Shown: positions 49,991 through 59,283, counted from the first letter of the stretch. The stretch is DNA of 64,000 nucleotides from an uncultured Clostridia bacterium (GCA_947624745.1 CANQLR010000006.1:1-64000); one strand, 5' to 3'. Made by a program: numbers and translations. Notes: generated from the sequence alone by a model not told the origin.

Positions 49991-50140
49991 GATGAGTTTT
50001 TGTTGATTTTTGCCTAAATTTCCACAAAAAATTTTTTCTCTGGGCGCAATATTTTCGCCCGAAAATGCGTATTACATATGTGAGAGGCTTTAAAATTCTT
50101 AAGAAATGATTAAAAATTGATTACAAAGCTTATGTAACTC

Positions 50141-50169
50141 TTGAAATTTATGACGGATAATGATATAAT
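50141..50169 (+). promoter_or_regulatory. promoter of the ABC operon
   Basis: TTGAAA (50141-50146), 17-bp spacer ending in TGA, TATAAT (50164-50169). Just downstream, AAGCCG-TAAA-CGGCTT (about 50176-50192) is a small leader stem before GGAAGGAGC. The rest of the spacer (49991-50140) holds a GGGCG...CGCCC stem and no gene. Confidence 0.75.
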
Positions 50170-50223
50170 CAGTAAAAGCCGTAAAGCGGCTTGAAGCGGT
50201 AAATTACAGGAAGGAGCTGATCC

Positions 50224-51249
50224 GTGTTGGCGGAGGCACCAAAGCCGGTCATAACCATAAAAGGACTGACGAAGATATTTACGCTCGGCAAGGAAAAGGT
50301 CGCGGCGCTAAACGGCGTAGACCTTGAGATACATGAGGCGGAGATAGTGTGCCTGCTCGGTACCTCAGGCTCGGGCAAGTCGACGCTTCTGAACATGATG
50401 GCGGGACTGGAAAAGCCTACAAAGGGCTCTATCGTCATATACGGCGAGCGGTTGGACAAGATGAGCGAGAGAAAGCTCGCGATGTTCCGGCAGAAGAACA
50501 TGGGCTTCGTGTTTCAGTCCTATAACCTTTTGCCGAACCTCTCGGCGATAGATAACGTCGCGCTGCCGCTGGCGTTTGCCGGGGTAAGAAAGCGGATAAG
50601 GGTCAAAAAGGCGAAGAAGATGCTGAAGCTCGTCGGCCTCGGAAAGAGAATGAGGCACAGGCCGACTCAGATGTCGGGCGGACAGCAGCAGAGAGTCGGC
50701 ATCGCGAGGGCGTTCGTCGGAACACCGAAGATAGTTTTCGCCGACGAGCCGACAGGAAACCTCGACACCAAAACGACCATCGAGATCATGGAGATGATGG
50801 TGAGAATGTCGAGGGCAAACAAGCAGACGCTTATTATCGTCACCCACGACAACGAGATAGCGGAGTACGCCGACACCATATACCATATTATAGACGGAAG
50901 GATATCCTCGGTCGAGGATTACCGCGATAAGCAGATAAAGGTGTCTTTGGAAGCGCCGGCGCCGGAGGACGAAAAGAAGCCGGACGGCAAGGACAAAAAG
51001 GCGGAACAAAAGTCCAAGGAGGCGCCCAAGGAAAATCTCCGAGAGGAGCCTAAAGCAGAGCCCAAGGAAGAGCCTAAAGCAGAGCAGAAGGAGATCCCGG
51101 AGATCCGCGAGGGGAACACCGGGGACAGCGCGGCGGAGGACATGACCATCGAGCCGATAGAACAGGCAGGGGAGTCGCCGCCGGGGGAGGACGCCATCAC
51201 CGATATACTGAAAAATTCCGAGCTTAAGATACATACGGAGGAAGAATGA
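50224..51249 (+). CDS. ABC transporter ATPase, MacB/LolD-type, with charged tail
   Basis: 341 residues, GTG start after GGAAGGAGC. Walker A GTSGSGKSTLLNMMAG, signature MSGGQQQRVGIARAFVG, Walker B IVFADEPTGNLD, H-loop IIVTHDNEIA, as in the MacB/LolD/FtsE group. Residues 240-341 are an unusual extension of Lys/Glu/Pro repeats (EEPKAEPKEEPKAEQKE), probably disordered. It should pair with the FtsX/MacB-type permease at 53880. The next gene starts one base after its stop. Confidence 0.92.
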   Translation: MLAEAPKPVITIKGLTKIFTLGKEKVAALNGVDLEIHEAEIVCLLGTSGSGKSTLLNMMAGLEKPTKGSIVIYGERLDKMSERKLAMFRQKNMGFVFQSYNLLPNLSAIDNVALPLAFAGVRKRIRVKKAKKMLKLVGLGKRMRHRPTQMSGGQQQRVGIARAFVGTPKIVFADEPTGNLDTKTTIEIMEMMVRMSRANKQTLIIVTHDNEIAEYADTIYHIIDGRISSVEDYRDKQIKVSLEAPAPEDEKKPDGKDKKAEQKSKEAPKENLREEPKAEPKEEPKAEQKEIPEIREGNTGDSAAEDMTIEPIEQAGESPPGEDAITDILKNSELKIHTEEE

Positions 51250-51250
51250 A

Positions 51251-53806
51251 ATGAAAAAGATCGCAGCAGTAGTTTTAAGCATGATCCTTGCCATAAACTG
51301 CCTCGGCATTTTTGCCTCGGCGGCGGAAAACGAAAGGGTCGAGTCTTATCTCAATATCAACGAGCTCAAGAGCTCGGATAACGTCGTCGCGGGGGAGGGC
51401 TTTGTTCTGAGCTTCAAGCTCGGCACCACCACCTACGGCGGCACCGCTAAGGTCACGGTATCCGGCGACGGCTTTGCCATCGCGGGGGACTATCAGAACC
51501 CGGATTACACCGTCAACAGCGCGGATCAGCTCATTCAGGTGCCTGTCAAGGCGGACGAGACCCTTTTCAGCGGGAGCTATCCCCTGACCGTGAACGTCGA
51601 GTACACCGCGCCTGACAAGGACGGATTCTTACAGTACCGCGTCTCGAACAGCAAGACCCTTTATGTGAAGGTCGAGGGCGGGACCTATACCCCTCCCGCG
51701 CAGGAGAAGGAGCTTTCGGTCGAGATAACTAACGTATACGTCAGCGGCAGCACCGTCGCCATCGGCGGCAGCGCCACCCTTTCCTATGAAATTTCCGTGA
51801 GCGAGGCGGGAGGCAGCGCTTTCGCCTCCATCGAGAGCCCGAACATCATCGCGGACGGGACATACCCCGAAAAGCCCTACGACGTGAACGGCCTTACCGC
51901 GAGCGCTTCGCTGCCGATACACTGCCTGTCGAGCGCTTCGGAGGGGGTCGAGCAGGTACAGCTGACCGTTACCTACAGCGTCGGCGGAAGGACCGCCACC
52001 ACCACCAAGACCGTCAACGTCGCGACGGTCGACACGAGCTTCCCCGAGCCGGAGGGAGACGGCGCGGTCGAGCTTCAGATCACCTCGGCGCCGACCGACC
52101 CCGTTATGGCGGGGGATACCTTCCAGGTCGGCATCAACGCGACCCTTAATAACGTTTACTTCGTGAACAGCTACGGCTTCCCCGTTTATCAGCAGGCAAC
52201 CGGCACCGTTTCGGTCGAGGGCGAGGGCTTTACCCTTGCCGGCGCTCTGGGCGAGCAGGATATACCCACGGGCAGGTCGAACATTAGCATTCTTGCCGAC
52301 CCCGGGCTCACCAAGGGCAGAAAGCAGCTTGCAGTCACCGTGAAATTCAAGGTCGGCGACAAGGAGTATACCGCTTCGAGAACGCTCAACATCGACATCG
52401 ACGCGGAGGAGAAGGAGGAGCTCGACGAGTCGAAGGACAACGCCTCGTTCAGCCTGGTGAAGGCCTCGATACCCGAGGGAAAGGGAAGGTCGAACCTTGC
52501 GACGAAGCTCTCTTTGGAATTCAAAAACAACACCAATTATGAGGCCAGAAACCTTAAGATAAAGCTCACAGGGCTCGGCGACATCATCCTCAACACCTAC
52601 ACCGACACGGTGGAGGTCGGAAACGTCGAGGGCGGCGGCACCGCGAAGGCGGTGTTCCCGATAAAATTCGCGGAATACCCGACCCAGCAGCCTATGCTGA
52701 CGTTCGAGCTCGTCTATGAGGGCGCGGTCGGCGAGGTGACCGAGAGCTTCAACGTCTACTTACAGGCGACCGAGAAGAAGAAGGAAGAGGAGGTCCCGCA
52801 GGAGCAGGCGACCATGAAGCCGAAGGTCATCGTGGCGAGCTACTCGGTCGAGGCCGACAACGAAAACAACGAGGTAGTATCGGGCGAGGAGTTTACCCTG
52901 AAATTCGTTCTGGAAAACACCTCTTCCGAAAAGGACTTGAGAAACATGACCGTCAAGGTCACCCCGGGTTATAACGCGAGCTCTTCGACGAGCGGCACTT
53001 CGTCGGGACCGGTGTTCAGCTTCATCGACGGCACCAGCTCGTTCTATACCGACGTGTTTGAAAAGAGCGCCAAGAAGGAGTACAGCATAAGGCTGAAGTG
53101 CTCCTCGACCGCCGGTGCGGGAAGCTACCCCATCGACATTGAGTTCGACTTCCAGTACGACCTCGGAAACAGCTATTCCGACGGCAACGGCTCGCTTTCC
53201 ATCAACCTGCCGGTAACGCAGCCTATCAAGTTCGACCTTATGGAATGGTACCCGCCGACGGAATGCGGACCCGAAGGCACCATGATAAGCTTCCAGTACT
53301 TCAATAAATCGAGAAACCCGATGACCGCGCTCGCCATCACCGTCGAGGGAGACTTCTCCATGCCGACCCAGTACGTCGGTTCCCTGGCTGCTTCGAGCTA
53401 TGACAACTTCTCGGGAACCATCACCCCGAACGACCCGAGCGCCATCGGCGAGACCAAGCACGCCGTTCTGGTCTTCACCTTCGAGGACGCCGCCGGCACC
53501 GAGCAGAGGATCGAGGAGCCGTTTGACGTCACCATCGTCGAGGGAACGGGAATGGGCGACGACCTCGGCATGGGCGGCGATTGGGGCGGAGAGATGATGT
53601 ACGACCCCACCCTTCCGGAACCGGGCATGGAATTTGACGAGTTCGGGAACCCCGTTTCCTCCGACAGCGTTTCGGAGGGCGGACTTCCGCTCTGGGCGAA
53701 GATAGCCATCCCCGCCGCCGCGGCCTTGGTAGTCATTATCGCGGCTGTCGTCGTCGTTAAAAAGGTGAAGGCAAAGAGAAACGCCGACGACGAGGACGAG
53801 GACTGA
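51251..53806 (+). CDS. large exported, membrane-anchored protein with Ig/CARDB-like repeats
   Basis: 851 residues. Signal peptide (MKKIAAVVLSMILAINCLGI, cleavage near ASAAE), four or more beta-sandwich segments of about 130 residues with repeated patterns (VVAGEGFVLSFKLGTTTYGG; DPVMAGDTFQVGINATLNNV; VVSGEEFTLKFVLENTSSEK; PEGTMISFQYFNKSRNP), an acidic Met/Gly-rich linker, one C-terminal membrane helix (WAKIAIPAAAALVVIIAAVV) and a KRNADDEDED tail. This matches the S-layer-like/COG1361 type. Located between ATPase and permease, it is probably the extracytoplasmic part of the transporter. Confidence 0.85.
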   Translation: MKKIAAVVLSMILAINCLGIFASAAENERVESYLNINELKSSDNVVAGEGFVLSFKLGTTTYGGTAKVTVSGDGFAIAGDYQNPDYTVNSADQLIQVPVKADETLFSGSYPLTVNVEYTAPDKDGFLQYRVSNSKTLYVKVEGGTYTPPAQEKELSVEITNVYVSGSTVAIGGSATLSYEISVSEAGGSAFASIESPNIIADGTYPEKPYDVNGLTASASLPIHCLSSASEGVEQVQLTVTYSVGGRTATTTKTVNVATVDTSFPEPEGDGAVELQITSAPTDPVMAGDTFQVGINATLNNVYFVNSYGFPVYQQATGTVSVEGEGFTLAGALGEQDIPTGRSNISILADPGLTKGRKQLAVTVKFKVGDKEYTASRTLNIDIDAEEKEELDESKDNASFSLVKASIPEGKGRSNLATKLSLEFKNNTNYEARNLKIKLTGLGDIILNTYTDTVEVGNVEGGGTAKAVFPIKFAEYPTQQPMLTFELVYEGAVGEVTESFNVYLQATEKKKEEEVPQEQATMKPKVIVASYSVEADNENNEVVSGEEFTLKFVLENTSSEKDLRNMTVKVTPGYNASSSTSGTSSGPVFSFIDGTSSFYTDVFEKSAKKEYSIRLKCSSTAGAGSYPIDIEFDFQYDLGNSYSDGNGSLSINLPVTQPIKFDLMEWYPPTECGPEGTMISFQYFNKSRNPMTALAITVEGDFSMPTQYVGSLAASSYDNFSGTITPNDPSAIGETKHAVLVFTFEDAAGTEQRIEEPFDVTIVEGTGMGDDLGMGGDWGGEMMYDPTLPEPGMEFDEFGNPVSSDSVSEGGLPLWAKIAIPAAAALVVIIAAVVVVKKVKAKRNADDEDED

Positions 53807-53831
53807 ACCGAAGCATCCTGAAAAAACGGTC

Positions 53832-53871
53832 GGGGCGAAAAAGCCCGAAAGCCTTTCGCCCCTATTTGTTT
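53832..53871 (+). terminator. terminator-like hairpin before the permease gene
   Basis: GGGGCGAAA pairs with TTTCGCCCC around a 13-base loop, followed by TATTTGTTT. It lies inside the operon and may reduce permease transcription relative to the exported protein. Confidence 0.65.
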
Positions 53872-53879
53872 AGGAGATA

Positions 53880-55367
53880 ATGATGAGAAAATTAGATTTG
53901 TTTAGCTTCGCGTTCGCGAACTTCCTGCGGCGCAAGGCAAGAAGTATGCTGACGGTGTTCGGCGTTATCATCGGCACCGCGGCGGTGGTCATAATGCTCT
54001 CTATCGGTATCGGTATGAACAAGGGCATCGAGGACCAGATTGCGTCGTGGGGGAACCTGCGCGAGATAACCGTCCGCTGCAAGACCGGCACCTATAACGA
54101 GGAGACCGGCGAATGGGAGCAGGCCGCCGTGGTCGAGCCCTTGGACGACATCTCGGTGCAGAAGATAAGGGACATCGACGGGGTCGTGGCGATTTCGCCG
54201 ATGGTCTATTCGCAGTATACCCAGAGCCTTATAAAAGACCGCAAGTCGAAGATGATGTATTCGGACATCACCACCGTCGACGCGGCGACCATGGCGGATT
54301 TCGACGAGTATCAGGTGCTTTACGGAAGGCTCCTCAACGAGTCGGACGTCGGGACCACCAACTTCGTCATGAGCTTTAACGTGCCGTTCATGTTCAACGA
54401 CTTCGACGTCATAAAAAACGGCAACTGGGAGGATATCGTCTACGGGTACGAATCGAAGGCCGGGGACGAGATACCCTTTAACCCCGTAAACGAGTTTGAC
54501 GACAGCATAAAATACGAGTTCACCTGGGATTATAACTACGGCACGAGCGCCATCGACGCGACGAAGCCGAGGATCATAAACCAGGAGGCCAAGTGCGTCG
54601 GCATTCTCATGCAGAACCTCAACGGCGGCAACTTTGACTACAGCTCGGCCATCTACATGGACGTAAAGGGGCTTATGTCGCTCGAGGAGAAGCTCAAGGA
54701 GAACCAGGACCGCTACAACAAAAACAGCGGCGACGGCGTTATCTACGGCGGGGTCTACTACTATGACGAGACCGAAGGCTCGACCTTCACCGACGGCAGA
54801 GAGAATATCTATAACAGCCTGACCGTTCTGGTCGACAAGGTCGACAACGTTTTGGAGGTCGTCGACGCGATAAACGAAATGCAGTTCGAGACCATCTCCT
54901 CGATGGACTACGTCAAGAAGCAGCAGGAGCAGACGGCCTTCCTGCGCGGCATTTTGGGCGCGATAGGCGCGGTGGCGTTCTTCGTCGCGGCGATATCCAT
55001 CGCGAACACCATGGTCATGTCGATATATGAAAGAACCCGCGAGATAGGCATCATGAAGGTCATCGGCTGCAAGCTGAGCGACATTCGCTCGATGTTCCTG
55101 TTCGAGGCGGCGATCATCGGCATAACGGGCGGACTGATGGGGATAGGGCTGAGCTACATAATCTCGATAATCCTCAACAAGATAGCCGCGGGAGGCGGGC
55201 TCGACGCGTTCGGCATCTATGCCGCGGGGGCCACGCTCTCGATAATACCGCTGTGGCTCGATATAGCGGCGGTCGTGCTCGCGACGGTGGTCGGCGTCGT
55301 TTCGGGACTTTACCCGGCGATAAGGGCGACGAGGCTCTCGGCGCTCGAGGCCATCAAGAACGAATAA
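53880..55367 (+). CDS. ABC transporter permease, MacB/FtsX type
   Basis: 495 residues. First membrane helix with the MacB-type opening (FSFAFANFLRRKARSMLTVF; GVIIGTAAVVIMLSIGIG), a 300-residue extracytoplasmic domain, then three C-terminal helices of the FtsX domain (GAIGAVAFFVAAISIANTMV; YERTREIGIMKVIGCKLSDI). AGGAG precedes two adjacent ATGs (53880 and 53883). With the ATPase and exported protein it forms a mechanotransmission-type export or envelope system; the substrate is unknown. Confidence 0.9.
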   Translation: MMRKLDLFSFAFANFLRRKARSMLTVFGVIIGTAAVVIMLSIGIGMNKGIEDQIASWGNLREITVRCKTGTYNEETGEWEQAAVVEPLDDISVQKIRDIDGVVAISPMVYSQYTQSLIKDRKSKMMYSDITTVDAATMADFDEYQVLYGRLLNESDVGTTNFVMSFNVPFMFNDFDVIKNGNWEDIVYGYESKAGDEIPFNPVNEFDDSIKYEFTWDYNYGTSAIDATKPRIINQEAKCVGILMQNLNGGNFDYSSAIYMDVKGLMSLEEKLKENQDRYNKNSGDGVIYGGVYYYDETEGSTFTDGRENIYNSLTVLVDKVDNVLEVVDAINEMQFETISSMDYVKKQQEQTAFLRGILGAIGAVAFFVAAISIANTMVMSIYERTREIGIMKVIGCKLSDIRSMFLFEAAIIGITGGLMGIGLSYIISIILNKIAAGGGLDAFGIYAAGATLSIIPLWLDIAAVVLATVVGVVSGLYPAIRATRLSALEAIKNE

Positions 55368-55410
55368 AGCCATTTCCATCCATCTTTTTTCATATTTTTC
55401 CTTTCTTGTG

Positions 55411-55452
55411 AGACCGGCGGAGAAGCGCTATGCTTTTCGCCGGGTCTTGCTC
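55411..55452 (+). terminator. terminator of the ABC operon
   Basis: AGACCGGCG...AAGC pairs with GCTT...CGCCGGGTCT (one bulge), followed by TGCTCTTA; T-run weak. Confidence 0.65.
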
Positions 55453-55490
55453 TTAGAGGGTAGAAGATAGAGATTAGAAGATAGATGAAA
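55453..55490 (+). repeat. degenerate octamer repeat tract
   Basis: TAGAGGGTAGAAGATAGAGA then TTAGAAGATAGATGAA, the same family as the tracts at 870, 18811 and 21731. Confidence 0.7.
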
Positions 55491-55548
55491 AGTTTACAGA
55501 TTTTATGGGATATAGGCGGCAAATTCGGGGATATTTGGCGCAAATCTC

Positions 55549-55577
55549 TTGACAAATCGGGTCTGAACGTATATAAT
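55549..55577 (+). promoter_or_regulatory. glgP promoter
   Basis: TTGACA (55549-55554), 17-bp spacer, TATAAT (55572-55577), 41 bases before the start codon. Confidence 0.88.
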
Positions 55578-55618
55578 ATAGTAACGCGAAACAAATAATT
55601 TGCAAAGGAGAAGTTACT

Positions 55619-58018
55619 TTGGCAAAGGCAGCATTAACCCAGAAGGAACTGCGCGAGAGACTCACGAATATGTTGATGGACAAATTCGGCGTAACGCCGG
55701 ACTCCGCCTCGGACCAGCAGTTCTATACAGCGCTTGCTTCGGTCATCGTGCCGATACTTATCGAAAAGCGCCGCAACTTCACAAATAAATTACACAGCGA
55801 GGGCAGAAAGCAGATCTACTACATCTCGATGGAGTTTCTGATCGGCCGCTCTCTGAAATCGAGCCTTTTCAACCTTGGGCTTACCGACAACGCCGAGAAG
55901 GTGCTTAAGGACTTCGGCGTTTCGCTCAACTCGCTTTATGAATGCGAGCCGGACGCCGGCCTCGGAAACGGCGGCCTCGGAAGGCTTGCGGCCTGCTATC
56001 TTGACGGGCTCGCGACCGACGGCTACCCCGCAACGGGATACTCCATTCTCTACGAGTACGGCATCTTCCGCCAGAAGCTCGAAGCAGGCTGGCAGACCGA
56101 GCTCCCCGACAACTGGCTTCCCGGCGGTTCGGTTTGGCTGGTGCCCCGCCCCGAGCAGCAGATCGAGATACACTTCGACGGCGAGCTTAGGGAGTATTGG
56201 GACCAGCAGTATCACCACGTCGCGCTCGACAACTATACCACCGTCCTCGCTATTCCGCACGACCTCTTCATCGCGGGATATGACAGCGAGACGGTATCGA
56301 AATTAAGACTTTGGCAGGCGCAGAGCCCTTACTTCGACATGAGGCCGTTCGTCAGCTCGAGCGGAGGATATGAAAACGCCTTCGACAAGTCGATCCAGGC
56401 GCAGGCGATATCGAAGGTGCTCTACCCGAACGACAACCACCTGCAGGGGCAGTCTTTGAGGCTTCGTCAGCAGTACTTCATGTCCGCGGCGTCGGTCGGG
56501 GATATAGTAAACCATCACATGGCGACTTACGGGACGCTTGACAATCTGGCGGACAAGGTCGCTATCCAGATAAACGACACCCACCCGACCCTTGCGATAC
56601 CCGAGCTGATGAGGATACTCCTTGACGACTGCGGATATACATGGGACAAGGCGTGGAACATCGTTTCGAGGACCTTTGCATATACAAACCACACCGTCAT
56701 GGCGGAGGCGCTCGAAAAGTGGGATCAGAGTCTTTTACAGTCCATCGTTCCGAGAATTTACTCCATCATAGTCGAGATCAACAACCGCTACTGCGGCGAG
56801 CTTTGGGAGTCGACCCACGACTCGAACAAGGTGAACAGAATGTCGATTATCCAGGGCGGCAAGGTGCATATGGCGAAGCTCTGCGTATGCGCGGCGTTCA
56901 AGGTAAACGGCGTTTCGGCGATTCACTCGGATATCATCAAGGACTCCGTCTTCAAGGACGAGTACGAGTATATGCCCGAGAAGTTCACCAACGTCACCAA
57001 CGGCATTGCGTACCGCAGGTGGCTCTGCCAGTCGAACAAGGGGCTTTGCGAGCTTCTGGACGAGACCATCGGCACGAGCTATAAGAAGGACGCCAAGAAC
57101 CTCAAGAAGTTTGCGGCGTTTAAGGACGACAAGGCGGTGCTCGAAAAGCTCGCCGACGTCAAGCTCCAGAACAAATCGGCGTTTGCAAAGTATGTGAAGC
57201 AGACCTCGGGGGTCGTTATCGACCCGGAGACGGTGTTCGACGTCCAGGTCAAGAGGCTGCACGAATATAAGAGGCAGCACCTCAACGTCCTGAACATCGT
57301 TTCGGAGTATAACTATCTCCTGCAGAACCCGAACGCGGACTTCCTTCCCAAGACCTACATCTTTGCGGCGAAGGCGGCCTCGGGTTATTACCTCGCGAAG
57401 CAGATAATCAAGCTCATCTGGAACCTCGGCGAGGAGATACGCCATAATCCGCAGGTCAGAAGCAAGCTGAACGTCGTGTTCATGGAAAACTATAACGTCT
57501 CGCTCTCGGAGATTCTCATGCCCGCGTCCGAAATTTCGGAGCAGATCTCCCTCGCGGGGACCGAGGCCTCGGGCACCGGCAACATGAAGCTGATGCTGAA
57601 CGGCGCGGTCACCCTCGGAACGAGAGACGGCGCGAACATAGAGATCGGCAGCGCGGCCGGCAAGGAAAACATCATCTTCTTCGGCATGACCGCCGAGGAG
57701 GTGAACGAGCGGCAGCACGGCTATAACCCGCAGCTCCTCTACTCGTCCGACCCGAGCATCAAGGAGGCCGTGGACAGGATCGAGGAGGGCTTCAACGGAA
57801 ACACCTTCGACGAGGTCGTCAGCTCGCTCAAGTTCAGAGACCCGTACATGGTGCTCGCCGACTTCGCTTCCTATAAAGAGGCGCAGGCCGAGGCTTCGAG
57901 GCTCTACCGCGATACCGAAAGGTGGCAGTCGATGTCGCTTATGAACATCGCTCACTCGGGCGTGTTCTCGGCTGACAGAGCGGTCGCGGAGTATGCGAAG
58001 AACATCTGGAAGCTTTGA
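55619..58018 (+). CDS. glgP: glycogen/alpha-glucan phosphorylase
   Basis: 799 residues, TTG start after AAAGGAG. GT35-family enzyme that releases glucose-1-phosphate from glycogen. N-terminal motif YYISMEFLIGRSLKSSLFNL, active-site GLGNGGLGRLAACYLDGLAT, and the pyridoxal-phosphate lysine in EASGTGNMKLMLNGA (Lys657). Full length and no signal peptide. It has its own promoter and terminator and stands alone, without other glg genes nearby. Confidence 0.96.
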   Translation: MAKAALTQKELRERLTNMLMDKFGVTPDSASDQQFYTALASVIVPILIEKRRNFTNKLHSEGRKQIYYISMEFLIGRSLKSSLFNLGLTDNAEKVLKDFGVSLNSLYECEPDAGLGNGGLGRLAACYLDGLATDGYPATGYSILYEYGIFRQKLEAGWQTELPDNWLPGGSVWLVPRPEQQIEIHFDGELREYWDQQYHHVALDNYTTVLAIPHDLFIAGYDSETVSKLRLWQAQSPYFDMRPFVSSSGGYENAFDKSIQAQAISKVLYPNDNHLQGQSLRLRQQYFMSAASVGDIVNHHMATYGTLDNLADKVAIQINDTHPTLAIPELMRILLDDCGYTWDKAWNIVSRTFAYTNHTVMAEALEKWDQSLLQSIVPRIYSIIVEINNRYCGELWESTHDSNKVNRMSIIQGGKVHMAKLCVCAAFKVNGVSAIHSDIIKDSVFKDEYEYMPEKFTNVTNGIAYRRWLCQSNKGLCELLDETIGTSYKKDAKNLKKFAAFKDDKAVLEKLADVKLQNKSAFAKYVKQTSGVVIDPETVFDVQVKRLHEYKRQHLNVLNIVSEYNYLLQNPNADFLPKTYIFAAKAASGYYLAKQIIKLIWNLGEEIRHNPQVRSKLNVVFMENYNVSLSEILMPASEISEQISLAGTEASGTGNMKLMLNGAVTLGTRDGANIEIGSAAGKENIIFFGMTAEEVNERQHGYNPQLLYSSDPSIKEAVDRIEEGFNGNTFDEVVSSLKFRDPYMVLADFASYKEAQAEASRLYRDTERWQSMSLMNIAHSGVFSADRAVAEYAKNIWKL

Positions 58019-58024
58019 TGAACG

Positions 58025-58056
58025 CGGGGCTCCCCAAGGCGGGGGCCCCGATTTTT
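58025..58056 (+). terminator. terminator of glgP
   Basis: CGGGGCTCCCC and GGGGGCCCCG form a strong stem, followed by ATTTTTG. Confidence 0.85.
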
Positions 58057-58085
58057 GATCGCGGAAAATTTTTTTCGCTTTTCTC

Positions 58086-58114
58086 TTGATTTTTTCGGGA
58101 AGATGTGCTATACT
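58086..58114 (+). promoter_or_regulatory. secG promoter
   Basis: TTGATT (58086-58091), 17-bp spacer ending in TGC, TATACT (58109-58114). Confidence 0.8.
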
Positions 58115-58156
58115 CTCTAATATAGAAAATTATGCGTATTTCTGGAGGAATTTTAA

Positions 58157-58408
58157 ATGACAGCAGTAAATATCATCAGCGGTATCGTGTTGGTCATCGC
58201 GAGCGTTTTAATTATCCTGCTCGTTTTGTTCAGCGATACCCGCAACTCGGGGCTCAACTCCGCCATCGGCGGCTCGCCCGACAGCTTCTTCGGCCGCAAC
58301 GGAGGCAACACTCGCGAGGCCAAGATGGACCGTATAACCAAGATATCGGTGGTAGTTTTCTTCGTCGTTGCGCTTATCGTCAACGTTGTTTCCGCTTACC
58401 TCGGTTAA
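58157..58408 (+). CDS. secG: preprotein translocase subunit SecG
   Basis: 83 residues with two membrane helices (IVLVIASVLIILLVLFS and ISVVVFFVVALIVNVVSAYL) joined by the conserved GLNSAIGGSPDSFFGRNGG loop. Part of the SecYEG protein-export channel. CTGGAGGAA precedes the ATG. Followed by a terminator. Confidence 0.93.
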   Translation: MTAVNIISGIVLVIASVLIILLVLFSDTRNSGLNSAIGGSPDSFFGRNGGNTREAKMDRITKISVVVFFVVALIVNVVSAYLG

Positions 58409-58415
58409 ACTCTGC

Positions 58416-58443
58416 GCCGCCTTGCCTTAAGGCGGCTTTTTTC
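58416..58443 (+). terminator. terminator of secG
   Basis: GCCGCCTT-GCCTT-AAGGCGGC followed by six T residues. Confidence 0.88.
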
Positions 58444-58456
58444 TGAAAGGACGCTT

Positions 58457-58555
58457 ATGAAAAAAACGCTAATCGCACGGATCGCGGTAGTTGCCATCGC
58501 CGTTTTGATGGTGATAGGCATAGTCGCCTCCAGCTTCTACTACATATTGGGGTGA
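58457..58555 (+). CDS. 32-residue membrane peptide upstream of ung
   Basis: MKKTLIARIAVVAIAVLMVI then GIVASSFYYILG: a single hydrophobic helix after a basic start. GAAAGGACGCTT is a good ribosome site, and ung starts four bases after its stop, so it is likely translated and coupled to ung. No family recognised. It may be a small regulator or a peptide that sets ung expression. Confidence 0.6.
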   Translation: MKKTLIARIAVVAIAVLMVIGIVASSFYYILG

Positions 58556-58559
58556 ACTT

Positions 58560-59237
58560 ATGCCAAGGATCGGCAACGATTGGGACGAAATTATCGGCGG
58601 AGAGTTTGAAAAGCCCTATTATCAGGCGCTCCGCTCTTTTTTAATTCAGGAATATTCGCACGCGCAGGTCTATCCCGACATGTACGATATATTCAATGCG
58701 CTTAAATATACTCCTTACCGCTCGGTGAAGGCGGTGATCCTCGGGCAGGACCCCTACCACGAGCCGGGTCAGGCCCACGGGCTCAGCTTTTCGGTGAGGG
58801 AGGGCGTGAGCCTGCCGCCGTCGCTGGTGAATATATTCAAGGAGCTTGAGTCGGACATCGGGATCCCCCCGAGCAAAACGGGCGACCTGACGCCGTGGGC
58901 GAAGCAGGGGGTCTTAATGCTCAACGCCGTTCTGACCGTTCGGCGGGGCTCGGCAAATTCGCACAAGGGCCGCGGGTGGGAGACCTTCACCGACGAGGTG
59001 ATAAGGGCACTCAATCGCCGCGAGGAGCCGATCGCGTTCATACTCTGGGGCGCGTTCGCAAGGAGCAAGAAGGCCTACATCACGAACCCTATCCACGGGG
59101 TGTTCGAGAGCGCTCACCCGAGCCCGCTTTCGGCATACAGCGGGTTCTTCGGCTCGCGGGTGTTCTCGAAGGTCAACAGGTTTCTGATCGAAAACGGGAT
59201 CCCGCCGATAAATTGGGACCTTGGCTCGGACAAATAA
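58560..59237 (+). CDS. ung: uracil-DNA glycosylase (family 1)
   Basis: 225 residues. Water-activating motif GQDPYHEPGQAHGLSFSV, the Asn-bearing LNAVLTVRRGSANSHKGRGW, and HPSPLSAYSGFFGS (DNA-intercalation loop) are all intact. It removes uracil from DNA. It starts four bases after the 32-residue peptide gene and ends at a terminator. Confidence 0.96.
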   Translation: MPRIGNDWDEIIGGEFEKPYYQALRSFLIQEYSHAQVYPDMYDIFNALKYTPYRSVKAVILGQDPYHEPGQAHGLSFSVREGVSLPPSLVNIFKELESDIGIPPSKTGDLTPWAKQGVLMLNAVLTVRRGSANSHKGRGWETFTDEVIRALNRREEPIAFILWGAFARSKKAYITNPIHGVFESAHPSPLSAYSGFFGSRVFSKVNRFLIENGIPPINWDLGSDK

Positions 59238-59242
59238 AATTA

Positions 59243-59277
59243 AGCCGTCACTCCGCTTTGGAATGACGGCCTTTTTA
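59243..59277. terminator. terminator between convergent genes
   Basis: GCCGTCA pairs with TGACGGC around a 13-base loop, followed by CTTTTTA; AAAATTAA lies on the left for leftward use. Confidence 0.8.
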
Positions 59278-59283
59278 TGCCTT

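Noticed and set aside
53892-55379. 495-codon minus-strand frame opposite the MacB-like permease
   Set aside because: Antisense shadow; the composition mirrors the sense codons and no family features are seen.
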